This document shows positions 53,301 to 64,000 of a stretch of DNA of 64,000 bases, piece after piece. Position 1 is the first letter of the stretch, and the number at the start of each line of letters is the position of its first letter. Source of the stretch: Eopsaltria australis (Eukaryota; Chordata; Aves; Passeriformes; Petroicidae); NCBI GenBank assembly GCA_034509425.1, contig JAVTVJ010001243.1, forward strand, positions 558,001 to 622,000, given 5' to 3'. A program made the translations under genes and the position numbers. The notes below the pieces were generated by a model, which saw only the letters and a list, made by a program, of their open reading frames with translations, searched no databases and was not told the DNA's origin.

Positions 53301-54145
53301 ATATGCTTGACTTCGAGTTCTATTTCTTCTCTAGGAGCCTTACATTTTTTTGGGTAATTCCATATAGAAATCCTATTGAGGAGGAAGAAGAGGCAGAGCT
53401 CTGGGCATCCTCCTTGTAGTTTGCACAGGCTGCCACACAGCCATTCAGGCTTCACGACTGCCAGGGCTGCAGGCAGATGCTTCACTGAGCACTGTGGTAA
53501 TAACAAACCCTCTTGGCCTCTGCTATCTGTTGTTTCTTCCTCTCTTAGTTTGGATTTTCTCTCAGTTTCATAGTGCAGTTTGTAATCAAAGTTATGCTAA
53601 TCTGTTGCCTCAATTCTTGCCAGTAAATTGGTTTTTAACTGAAGGTATTGAGCTGTGGAAGTGGAAGGGCACTCATGGGGCTCCTGCAGAGATGACAGTT
53701 AGATAACACAGTAAAGATTATGTGAGGAAAAGAGAGGAGAATGCTTTTTCTCAAAAAAACCTAAGAGAAAAAGGAGGAAGGACAACCAGAAAGGATGAAT
53801 GGAGAGGGACAGAAGCAGAAATATAGAAATCAAGAAGCAGCTGTATGGGATGCCACAAACATGGCAAAAGAAGTGATCCAATAGAAGGAAAAGTAACATC
53901 AGGATGAGTTAATGGAAAACAAATTCTAACAAAGTTGAATGCCAAAGTGCTACCAGTCACTGTAAATAGCACTGCTGAAAATTGTGTAGGTGTAACATAC
54001 CCAGGATGGATACTTCCAGCATTGTGTTTTATCACATACCCTTAAATACTTAATTCCTTGTCTTATAGAAAACTTATGGCTATTTCAGCTTTTGGCCAGC
54101 TCTACCTGCATCCCCATGAGTGAATCTGTCCCCTTTGGATGCCTC

Positions 54146-54163
54146 GTGTGTGTGTGTGTGTGT
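54146..54163. repeat. (GT)9 microsatellite
   Basis: A perfect 18-bp GT run, just upstream of a CR1 copy. Confidence 0.9.
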
Positions 54164-54261
54164 TGAGAAAGGGAGAGCATTTGCTCTGCTGCTGCCATGT
54201 ACTGTCCTGAAATGACTTGTCATGTTTGCAATGTGCCTTGTAACACACTGCTCCAGCCCAG

Positions 54262-55265
54262 AGAGTTGTGGTCAAGGGACTTAAATCAAGCTGGCAGCCA
54301 GTGACAAGGGTTGTTCCCCAGGGCTGCTTTGGGGCCAGTCCAGTTTAGTGCTTTCATTGATGATCCGGACAAGAGGATCAAGCGTACCCTTAGTGAGTTT
54401 GAAGAAGACATTAGGGTGGGTGGAAGAGTTGACCTGCCGGATGGTAGGAAGGTGTTGCAGAGGGGTCTGGACAGATTGCATTGATGGGATTAGGCCAGTT
54501 GTATGAAGTTTAACGAGGTGAAGTGCCAGGTCCTTCACTTGGGTCACAACAACCCCAGGAAGCTCTGCAGGCTGGGGGAAGACTGGCTGAAAAGCTGCCC
54601 AGCAGGAAAGGACCTGGGGGTACTGGTTGACAATGTGAGCCAGGTGTGCCCAGGTGGCCAAGGAGGCCAATGGCATCCTGGCTTTGATCAGCAATAGTGT
54701 GACCAGCAGGATCAGGGCAGTGATTATTCCCCTGTACTCAGCACTGGTGAGGCTGCACCTTGAGTGCTGTGCTCAGTTCTGGGCCCCTCACTGCAAGAAG
54801 GACATTGAGGTGCTGGAACATGTCCAGAGAAGGACAACAGAGATGGTGAAAGGTCTTGAGCACAAGTCCTGTGAGGAGCAGCTGAGGGAGCTGGGGCTGT
54901 TTAAAAAGGAGGCTCAGTGGGGACCTGATCACTCTCCACAACCCCCTGAAAGGAGGCTGTAGCCACGTGGGGGCTGGCCTCTTCTCCCAGGCATCCAGGG
55001 ACAGGACAAGGGGAACTGGCCTCAAGTTGCATTGGGGAGATTCAAGTTTAGGAAAATTAGGAAAGGTTCTGCACTGCAAGAGTAGTTAAACATTGGAACA
55101 GGCTCCCCAGGGAAGTGGTGGGGTCACCATCCTTGGAAGTGCTCAAATAATGAGTAGACGTGGCACTTCACAATATGGTTTAGTTGGCATGGTGGTTTTC
55201 AGTCAAAAGTTGAACTTCATTATTTTAGAGGTTTTTTCTGGCCTTACTGATTCTATGAATCTATG
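54262..55265 (+). mobile_element. CR1 LINE, ~1 kb 3' fragment with reverse-transcriptase pseudo-ORF
   Basis: The longest CR1 copy in the window. On the plus strand it reads the C-terminal reverse-transcriptase region: [18 protein letters not shown] and KDLGVLVDN from about 54503, then [20 protein letters not shown] from about 54730. The two blocks are in different frames with a shift near 54650, so the ORF is broken. The 3' end has the CR1 terminal gattctatgaatctatg, while the 3'UTR between 55150 and 55240 is diverged. Antisense open frames here are by-products. Confidence 0.93.
54503..54962 (+). pseudogene. CR1 ORF2 C-terminal reverse-transcriptase remnant, frameshifted
   Basis: Two overlapping open segments, 54503-54697 and 54654-54962, together give the end of the CR1 reverse transcriptase (DLGVLVDN, then a PLYSALVR motif, then [13 protein letters not shown] and [10 protein letters not shown]). 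They lie in different frames, so the sequence is not translatable as one protein. It is 5'-truncated, with no catalytic YADD region present. Confidence 0.85.
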
Positions 55266-58200
55266 TACAAATAGAGAAGTCAGGCTAAAATTCTAGCTAT
55301 ACTCTTAGTTTTGAAAATCTCCAGCTTTCAAATGCTTGAATTTGCAACCTTGATATTTTTACCACGGTCTTTTCTCTCTGATTGTAAACAATACTTCGCA
55401 TTTCTTTGATGTGTTATGCCCAAAAATTTGTGCTTGTGTTCTAAAAATATTTTTTGTGATTAGTCATGACAGTGGCCTTTTGAATTAAGTAACTATTACC
55501 ATTATTTCAGCTTGTGAAATGGATACATGGGGAGATCATACTGAGCATCAAACAGAACATTGGTAGATCAGAATAGAGAGTCTCTAAACTTCTACATCCT
55601 GACCTGTGTTTTGACCTTCATCTACACTTCTTTTTCATCTGAAAAAATCCTTTTTAAGATCATGGAATTGCTTTTGTGGCTCTGCCTAAGACCATCTCTC
55701 ATCCACAGTAAGCCTGAACAGGACATTCATTAACCAGTATCATCTCCAGTCAGCCTGGGGTTCGCTGCAAAGGGCCAGATGAATAGTTTATGAATAATAA
55801 AATGGTTTGGAGAAGTTTGGATAATGCAAGTGATGTCTTTTGTAAGAGCTGTCTGAATGACTAATGACAGCATCATTAAATTCTTGTTAGCTGAGTTTAA
55901 ATTTGATCTCATTGAAATAGTTTCTTATGTGTCCATCAGTAAAGGTCTTCTGTGCATCATGTTGCCTTTTGATTGAGCAGTCTCTGCCTGTTGGTGAGCT
56001 AATTGCTTATGTTTTCATCCTGCCTGGTAAACAGATCTCCCTTTGTTCTTATCGCCGTTCACGCCTCACTTGTTTTCTCGTAGACTGCTTTATTTCTGCT
56101 GTCAAACTGTAAAGGCCTCTTGCTATAAAGGCAAGAAATAATAAGCGTTAAAAACAAGTGCAGACTGAAACTTTATAGTCCTTTGGCTCTGTGCAGACAA
56201 AATACTTCATTAATTCAGAGCAAACAAATCTTCATTCTGCCTACACTCACTCACCTTTTTGCTCTGTTCCTCTCACTATGGCCTCACATCTTACTTTTAC
56301 TGGTTCCAATTTCCTAAGAGATATCTATCATTTTTCCACCTCTAAATGTCTTCACAGAGCTTTTTCAGACCACTTTCCTTGGCTGCCTCCCAGCACAGAT
56401 CTTTGTCCTCTCTAGACCCAGTCGGCTTGGTTGGGCACCATCCCTGGGACACACGGCAGTCTTTGAAGCCCCTTTGAGGAGCCAGCGGTGGTTGCAGCTG
56501 CAGCAAAAGGAACTGGGCTTCAGGTTACTTTGACTAGCATAAACAATTGGCATGTGTGTCACCTCAGCCTCCAACAAACAGCAGCCTTGCACCACAGTTA
56601 CAAACCGCTGTGCCCAAATTACTCCTCCCTCCCACCTCCTCAGAAACAGACCTTTCTTGACATCCTGTCTCTTCCCTCCTCTTTGCATCCTCTGTCATGT
56701 GAACTGGACTGATGGATAGGCTGATGGTGTAGAGCGGCCTTTGCTGAAATAAGGGATACATTGAGGTGTAAAACCTGGTGTGAGGATCATATTTCTATCT
56801 ATGTGCTTTGGAGCTTGTGTCTTTTCTCTGCTCAGTGATGAATGGCAGGAGGAGGCAATAGGAGGTGTGGGAAGCCCCACTGCTTTCATTAGGGGGAGAA
56901 TGCTTAGTGTGCAGTAAATTTCTCATATTTCCAACTCATTCTGGAGCACGTTTGCCAAGATTTAAGAGTTACAGGCCCATAAGTCAAATACCTTGTGAAA
57001 TAGGTGTTATTATTTTCCCATTTTTCACCAGAGCCTGTGAGTAGGCCCCCATATATCTTTGGTTCACTGCACAGCACAGACTTCTTCCATGTTCTCTTCC
57101 TTATGTCAATTAAATTCCAGCAGGAAGGTGATGTATGAATGTTATTCATCAAAATAATCACATCCAGAGCCTGCTGACGGTGCTTCAGCAGAAGTTGTAT
57201 CACAGATAAAGCCTGCCACGTGGTGCCATCAGAACTTGCTCTGGCTGTACTCAGCAGCTCCTACAGGCAGCCCTACAACTGCTTTTCCTCAGCAGTTGCT
57301 GAGATCAGCATCTGCCACGTGAAACACATGGCCACTGCACTAGATGAGTGTTGTAGGTCCCTTACAAATGAAACTCTTCTCTACTCTGCTCTATTCTGTT
57401 GATGCCATTTTGTTCTCACTGACTTGGCAATGTGATATCACTTCTTGTATGGAGTCCCCAAGGCACTTCCAGGCCAGCATCCCAGCTGGGTATAGCCAGG
57501 TACAAGCATGTTCCAGCCAGATTCTCCCTTTGCCCCCATCTGCAAAGGCAGTGCCAAGGCAGTGTGGGGTGTGCACAGGAGCAACCTTTGCCCACTCACA
57601 CCTTCTGGGGCTTCCCTACTGAAGGGTTAAAGAGCAGGACTGAAACTGTGCCCTGAAACAGGGGCTTGTGTTTCTTGACATCCAATCATCACTTAGACAT
57701 AAGGGTCTGAGCAGCACTTTGCTAGGGCATGGTATCCAAAAATGGCTGCCTAAAGCCAAGCTTCTCAGGGTGTGCTTAGGCATCAAAATAAGGGCCTTTT
57801 CTTAAAAACAAATATAGAATACTCAAATTGATGTTTTCCCAAGCCAGGCTCCAGAATGAAAAATAAGTGGTGAAATTACACCATGGTTTGTATAGCTCTC
57901 CTACAGGCTGAGGTGAAAAAATAAATTGAGGTTAACAAGAGAAGTCAGCAAAGGGGGGAGGCAGGAAATTAAACCTTACTGTTCTTAGCACTTATTTAGA
58001 GAAAAAAAATAATAGCATTTTGGTTTTGAAGCAAACATATTTCACAATAGTTCCTATCAACTATCAGCTACAGATATATTGCTTGGTCAGAAAGCTGGCA
58101 AGCATCAACACAAAGAGCCCAGATGGGAATGCAGAGATGGAAAAATAAGCAAAATGTATTCTGGCTTGGATCTTAAGTATGTATAAGGTACTACCCTGGT

Positions 58201-60099
58201 ATCTAATTATAGGCTGTGCAGGAAATAACAGCTATTGTTAAGGTTTCTTGACATTCTTATCTGCATGTCTTCTGTTGCTTTCAGCATCAATAGGTTGTTT
58301 AAGCTGCTGTTTTCTGTGGTGGGTACCTGCCTCTGGCTGAATATATTCCAGACAGAGTTAGCCCAACTATTTTAACTCCTTTGCAGAAGAGTAGGGGAGG
58401 CAATCCTGGACCTGTACTTTGCCATCTTAAAGAAAACATCTGCAGGATTTGGGGTTTCTTTTCAATTTTGGGGTTTGAGTTATTTTCAACCTGAACTTAA
58501 AGATTTACCTTTATTAGTTTTGACATTCACAGTTATTGAAGTAGTCCTGCTTTTGGTCATGTTTTAATACCAAAAGAGGGCTCCTAGCATAAACATGGTC
58601 CAGACACCTGATCCCTGCTAGTGTGGAGATGAAAGCCATATTAGGGCCTGTTGAGAACCAAAGATGGAGTCGTAAGCTCCCACTCCATAGTCTGCCCTCC
58701 TTCTGTCTGGTGTTTGGAGCCAGCCACTGGGCTCAGCTCTTACCCTGGCACCATTCAGAATCTCTGTGCTCCTCCCAGCCTGACTGTGCTGTGATCCTGC
58801 CCTTGCTGATCACAGTGGCTGACACTGATGGGCTCCTTGGAGGCTCTGGTGGGGAGGCCAGTCTGACTAAGGGCAGGTCAAAGTGTCGCTGTAGTGTTGC
58901 CCTGATATATCGTTCATTTATTTTGGAAGGTTTCTTGACAAAAGCCTGATGAACCTGTGAGAATGCTGCTAGTGTAGAGTCTTCAGAGGACAGTGAAAAG
59001 AAATGAAAAAATTATATTCATTGTTACAGGTGAGGAAATACCATTTATTTTTGTACTCCTTAAAAATGTCTACAGCATGAAAATGTCTTTGGAGAGACAG
59101 TATAAAGAGTAAAGGAGCTGCTTGTTTCTTTGTGAGGAGAGTAAGAGCCAGAGTACAGTGCTGGCAGCTGACTGTACAAAATGTCAGTGCCAGAAAAGGG
59201 TGAACTACTGAGAGGGGGAAGTGATGAAGAACTCAGATGTGTGTGCACAAAACCAGCTCAGCTCTGCACTGAGACACAAAATGAGGCAAATGCCTGCAAG
59301 ACAACGCCTCACCCTTTTCTTGGCTCAAGCATTACTGAAGAAGCTGGGCATTATTGTCCCTGGATGATATGAGAACATCATATGTAAACAAATAACCGTG
59401 AATACTTTGTTTCCAGTACTGTGCAGGGTCATGTAATTCTAGAGCAGTATATTTTCTTCAGCTCAAGAGGGCTTGTGTGTGAAATATGGCTATAAAAGGC
59501 AAATGCAATGGAGACTACCCTGTTGTGTAGAGTGCTTCGGATGCAAGAAAAAGGTAACTTCTTTAAGGGCCTGTAACTAAATATAAATGGCAAATACTAA
59601 GTACTAGATGAGGTGCAGTTTCTTATTTTCTATCAGCATCTGTTTTTTGGCTTTCCTGAAGATGTATGGGATGAGGAATACAAACAGCTGTTAAAGGGGA
59701 AAGCTGTTAAAGGGGGAAAGTATAGGAGTCATCTGATCTTCATACTGAGTTTGCATTAAATGGCCACATTATCAAATGGAGTTGCTCCTTTTGACAAGGT
59801 TATCTGGTTTTTGGTGTCAGGATCTGGTATGAGAATTCCACTTTATTTGCAAGCTGTCATCTTGACAAGGGAGATCTTGGGTCTAGGAGCACCATTTGTG
59901 GCTCTGGAAGCCAGGGCAGGGTCCAGGAGTAACTGTGCTGTGCTCCCTCAACTGAACACCCAGCTGAGTGTTACGCAGCTTTTTATTCACCTTTAGTTTA
60001 GTCTGGAGCCCATCTGTGACTCTGATGAGTAATTCCTTGTCAAACCTCTTTCTGCAGGGCTTCCTGTCTATCCTGTGTTAGATTTCCTTCCCTGTCTAG
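55266..60099. other. Intergenic, no gene recognised
   Basis: Unique-looking sequence, with an A/T homeodomain-motif-rich stretch at about 55780-55920 and a small tandem duplication at 59685-59720. No transposon or gene was recognised. Confidence 0.6.
59685..59720. repeat. Short tandem duplication (~17 bp unit)
   Basis: The unit agctgttaaaggggaa is followed directly by agctgttaaagggggaa, differing by one G. Confidence 0.8.
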
Positions 60100-60823
60100 A
60101 AGGAGGTGGAGAGTGCACACTTAGCAGATGACACAACCTGGTCTCAGAACCTGTAATTAAATGAAAGACTGAGTTTTCTAGACACCACTAGATGGTGCCT
60201 CTGGGTCGCTATTGCTGGGAAAGCAGTGATGCTAATCCAGGAAAACATCAGCTGCGTGGGCAGCAGGGTGAGGGAGGGGATTCTGCCCCTCTATTCTGCT
60301 CTGGTGAGACCCCACCTGCAGAGCTGCATCCAGCTCTGGGGCCCCCAAAAAGAAGGACATGGTCCTGTGGGAGCAGGTCTGGAGGAGAGCAATGGAGATA
60401 ATCAGAGGACTAGAGCACCTCTCCTATGAGGAAAGGCTGAGAGTTCAGATTGTTCAGACTGCAGAACAGGAGGGTCTAGGGAGACAGTGCAACAACATTT
60501 CAGTACTGACAGGCAACTGGTAAAAAAGACGGGGAAAAATGTTTTGGGAGGACCTGTTGCAACAGGACAAGAGACAATATTTTTAAAGTAAAAGAGGGTA
60601 AATTTCTAAAAGGAATATTTTTTTACAATGAGGGTGGTAAAACACTGCAATAGGTTGCTCAGAGAGGTGGATGGATGCCTCATCTGAGAAATATTCAAGG
60701 CCAGGTTGGATGGGGCTCTGAGTATCTAAGCTTGCTGAAGATGTCTCTGCTTGTTGCAGGGCAGGGCTGGACTACATTACTTTTGAAGGTCCCTTCCGAC
60801 CCAAACTGTTTTGTGATTCCATG
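60100..60823 (+). mobile_element. CR1 LINE, 3' fragment, plus strand
   Basis: About 720 bp. It has ggagagtgcacacttagcag, then a reverse-transcriptase tail ([18 protein letters not shown] near 60280), ctctcctatgaggaaaggct, acaatgagggtggtaaaaca, ggccaggttggatggggctc and the 3' end ggtcccttccgacccaaact. It is degraded, with stops and shifts. A canonical G-quadruplex pattern (60258-60279) lies inside it, and a CTCF-like site (60184-60197) overlaps its 5' part. Confidence 0.92.
60184..60197 (+). promoter_or_regulatory. Candidate CTCF-like motif (+), within the CR1 5' part
   Basis: CCACTAGATGGTGC matches 13 of 14 positions of the CTCF core CCASYAGRKGGCRS (T for C at position 12). The surrounding 60130-60215 is poorly matched to CR1, so it may be an insertion or a diverged patch. 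Confidence 0.4.
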
Positions 60824-63800
60824 GAGGTGAGTGGGGTGAATTGCACAGCTGATGCCAGGAGCAAAGGGCTTGGCCCTGCCTAGGCTGCACAGGTAGGCAG
60901 AGCTGTCCCTTGGACAGGCCAGTGGAAATTCCTTTGTTTTGTTCTTTAAAAGATGCTGAAGCATTAATGTATGCAAGCTCCCTGAAATAAGAAAAGATGC
61001 TTTAGAGAAAAGAAAGAAGTTTTGATTCTGTGTAAACAGTGGGTGTTTTTCTTTCAGCATAGAAGGAAATTGAGTAGCTCGTACTTGCAAGAAGACCATG
61101 CAGTTAGGTGAATCACAGTTGCAGAGGTGATCCCTGGATCCTGTGGCCTGTTAGTGATCTGAAGGACTTAAATTATTCCATTAATAAGCCAAGTGTAGAG
61201 AGAAGCATATTCAAAAGAGCTGGGATGCATATATGTTTGTAGTAACAATATTAGCTAAAACAAAGAAAGCAAAAAATAAGGAGCATCACCTCCATCAGAA
61301 AAAAAAATACTTCTGAGCAGCTTAAACATCATCCTACACATTTTTTTAATTTTAAAATATTTTTATTTCCTTCACCCATAATCTTCTGTCAGAGTATCAG
61401 TTTTGTCCTTAAAAAACTCAAAGCCTAGTCTTTCTTGGTTAAAATAAATAATAAAATTGAGGTCAGAGTAGCCCAGACTTATGTTTTGGATGCCTATTAC
61501 AAGACTGACGTTTTGACTGTGGGGCCATAATGAGTTTGCTTTTCTACAGCCACTGTCCCCTGCTCCTCTGTGGCAGCATTGCCAGCCCACGTTGTCTTCG
61601 GTAGTGGAGGAAGCAGGGATGTGGAAGTGGACAAGGGCCCAGGAGGGGAAGAGCTGCACTGCTGTTCATATCAGATCTGTGCTTGTCTGAGCACTGGTGT
61701 ATTGTCAAAAATACCTCTTAAATGCTCAAGGACAGATTCTGGCTCATGTAAGTCTGGGGTTACCTACATCAATGAGTATGTTCAAAGATTAGGAATAAAG
61801 CCAGACTGGGGCCCTGTCATTTGTCTGACAAATACATCTGCAAAACATACGTATTTGACCATGTTCTCACTGCTCCAGACTCAGCTCTGTTCTTGATCTT
61901 ATTTTCCTTTTCTTTTCCTCTTTCTCTGTCGCTTACGCTCCAGCAATTGTAATTCTGCTGCTAAAATAAGCATGTGTTCTGCTGGGGGATAAAAACCTCT
62001 GTTCCAGACACGTCATGTCCTCCACTGTGTTTCAGTGCTGTGATTAATGCCAAGGCTGGTGGGGAGGAAAAGCCAGGTCTAGGAGCCCTTGAGGGAAGGG
62101 TGTGCTCTTTCCTGCAGTACACATGCAAAGACAGGATGTTGCTATGTTTAGCTTGGGTTCCTCTTGGCAATAAAACATTTTCCGTAAAATATCTTACACA
62201 GACTTCAGGTGGAATGTTGAAAACCCATCCACAATACTGTGATTCCAATAAAAACATAGTGGAAGATCAATCTACTGTGTAGCATGCTGGGAGCATATGA
62301 TGTGAAAATGCATAAAGCTCTGGAAATCAATTGGTTTGGGTAGTGAGAGGCAGTCCTGCAATTAACAAGTCAGTTAAATGATAACCTGTAAAACAGTAAT
62401 GCTGGCACCTCTTACTAAGTCCCTGAATACTTTTATTTCATCAGTTTATGTTGCCTACATTTTTAAAAGGGTAACTGGGGGTGGAGGAGTTCTGGAAAGG
62501 TTAAGAAAATGTTTGAGGTTAATTCAGGAAAATGTATGTAGCAAAATCCATGCTTAGTGTGCTTATATGAAAAAGGATTAATGTGCTACTGGAGTCTGCA
62601 AAGTGATGAGTCGTGTGCTAGATGGCTCTCTAACCTAAGAGAAAATTATGCACAGTGATTGGCACTTGAAGTGAGACAAAGTCTGGCTAAAAATCGAGTT
62701 CCAGCTCCCAGCAGTGAGGATAACGGGTTAATGGGGTGACTAATTGCAGGGAGGGCATGAGGTCTGTGACTTAAATCGTGATTAAAAACTGGCTCGCACT
62801 CTCAAAGTGCTTTGCATCCCAAAGACTGCTCTCGGGTTGGATGCAGAAATTTCCACAGACGTTTCAGGTCTGCTCTGCAGAGGGCGAACTTCAGCCTCTG
62901 AAACAAAGCGATTCTAGAAGAGCAACTTCAGAGTTGGTAGGAAGTGTGGTTGTGTAGGAACTGAGTAGGGATAAGGGATTATGTGACATGGATGAGGTTG
63001 AGATGGGACAAATGAGCTTCGCACAGTGACACCAATCACTAAAACGCGTGCACAGGGGTGTTCCCTGGAGCAGAGGACACAGTGCAAGGTTTCTGCTGGG
63101 CTGTGCTGGTTGTGCACCAGCATCCACTGGCTGCAGTAGGTCAGCTTGAGATCCCTGCTCTGGATCACTGGCCTGCACCATCTCTGGCTCTGGTCTTTCA
63201 GAGAATGGAGTACCAAAGCAAGCTGCTGTCATCTGTGGTCTGATGTGTTGTTACAGGTAGCACTATTCTCTCTCCATTGCAGTGCCAAGTATTATTTTGT
63301 GAGCTCACTGGTTTGGATACCTATTTACAGTAAGACACATATTTCTCCATGCACCTCGAGGGCTGTGCTGATGCTCAGTCTTAACTGATTGTAGTCAGTA
63401 GTCTGTTTTCATCCACGTTTCCTTCCTTTCTGGAGTTCAGAGCTCCTTGCTTTTGCCTCAGATACATATCTGTAGCTGAGTTTGCACACCCGTGGTTATA
63501 AATATAATGGCATATCCCAGAGAGGCTGTATTCATTTGCAAAGAGTGGTGGGATTTACTGATCAGGCTTTGTTATATTGCTACTTTCCTCAGACTAGAAA
63601 AGGAGGCAGGGTTTCTCATGCAGAGTTATGGTGGTGTTTGGAAAAATCAGCTGCAATAAAGGAAGCCATCACAGTCCATGCCACTTTGAAGGATATCATC
63701 TGAGGTTCCCTGAAAAACTGTCTTCTCAGCTCTGCTGACAGCATTTCAGAGCATCTGCCTGCAGTGCAGAGCTCAGTCTGGTTTGCTCAGGGTCCTCCTG

Positions 63801-64000
63801 TGTTTCTCCAGCCCGCTCTCTGTTACACTCTGTGGCTAAACCAGACCACTTTTGTAGGGAACTTTGAGGTCTAATAAGTGCATCCATGTAGGATGTCACT
63901 CTGAAAAATACCAAGTTCAGAGAGGAATGGAAGGGATAACTGTGATAAGTGCAGGTCCTGCCTTGGGTGATGGAGTGTTGAAGCTCTCAGGATTGCAAGG
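60824..64000. other. Intergenic, no gene recognised
   Basis: No CpG island, exon, transposon or RNA gene was recognised up to the window end. If synteny with mammals holds, the SYN3 5' end would lie beyond this window. Confidence 0.6.

Larger units (their letters stand above)
49387..54261. other. Intergenic, no gene recognised
   Basis: Contains a perfect 10-bp hairpin (50213-50236), a near-perfect CTCF-type site (50289-50302) and a short (GT)9 run. A few short open frames show no domain. Confidence 0.6.

Noticed and set aside
54281..54694. 137-residue minus-strand open frame
   Set aside because: It is the antisense of the CR1 reverse-transcriptase remnant; such frames are common by-products of CR1 and have no independent support.

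Overview
This window is vertebrate nuclear DNA, almost certainly from a bird. It has short conserved exons separated by kilobase-scale introns, and the interspersed repeats are mostly 3'-truncated CR1 LINEs plus avian-type endogenous-retrovirus LTR remnants. I see no operons, rRNA, tRNA or CRISPR arrays. The species cannot be fixed from this sequence.

The one protein-coding gene recognised is LARGE1, the bifunctional xylosyl-/glucuronosyltransferase that builds matriglycan on alpha-dystroglycan in the Golgi. Its last six coding exons lie on the + strand at 799-954, 11687-11850, 16172-16450, 23205-23351, 28436-28631 and 32803-33000 (stop). Together they encode 379 residues in one open frame with consistent splice phases. 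If the protein has the usual 756 residues, these are residues 378-756: the tail of the first (GT8, xylosyltransferase) domain and the whole second (GT49-type, glucuronosyltransferase) domain, including the DID metal-binding motif. The 5' half of the gene lies upstream of the window. A 3'UTR of about 1.75 kb is inferred, ending after an AATAAA at 34727 that is followed by a GU-rich stretch.

Introns (1-32802): these hold CR1 fragments at 8933-9390 (-), 10803-10876 (-), 17425-17846 (+) and 32405-32608 (+), a near-complete solo LTR at 20649-21229 (+), and a smaller LTR-like scrap at 1312-1440. A motif-rich stretch at 27850-28200 looks like a possible conserved enhancer.

Downstream (34756-64000): I see no convincing gene. 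The region contains an old LINE relic (35690-36420, -), CR1 copies at 40815-41448 (+), 42490-42650 (-), 48958-49386 (+), 54262-55265 (+) and 60100-60823 (+), two short microsatellites, a G-quadruplex-type motif and three candidate CTCF-type sites. In mammals the next gene downstream of LARGE1 is SYN3, so this is probably the LARGE1-SYN3 intergenic interval; that is inferred from synteny only.

No undescribed biological system stands out. The observations most worth checking are the G-quadruplex motif in the LARGE1 3'UTR, the candidate intronic enhancer, the sharp GC3 jump in the terminal exon, the solo LTR with its own promoter-like and polyadenylation signals, and the candidate CTCF-type sites.
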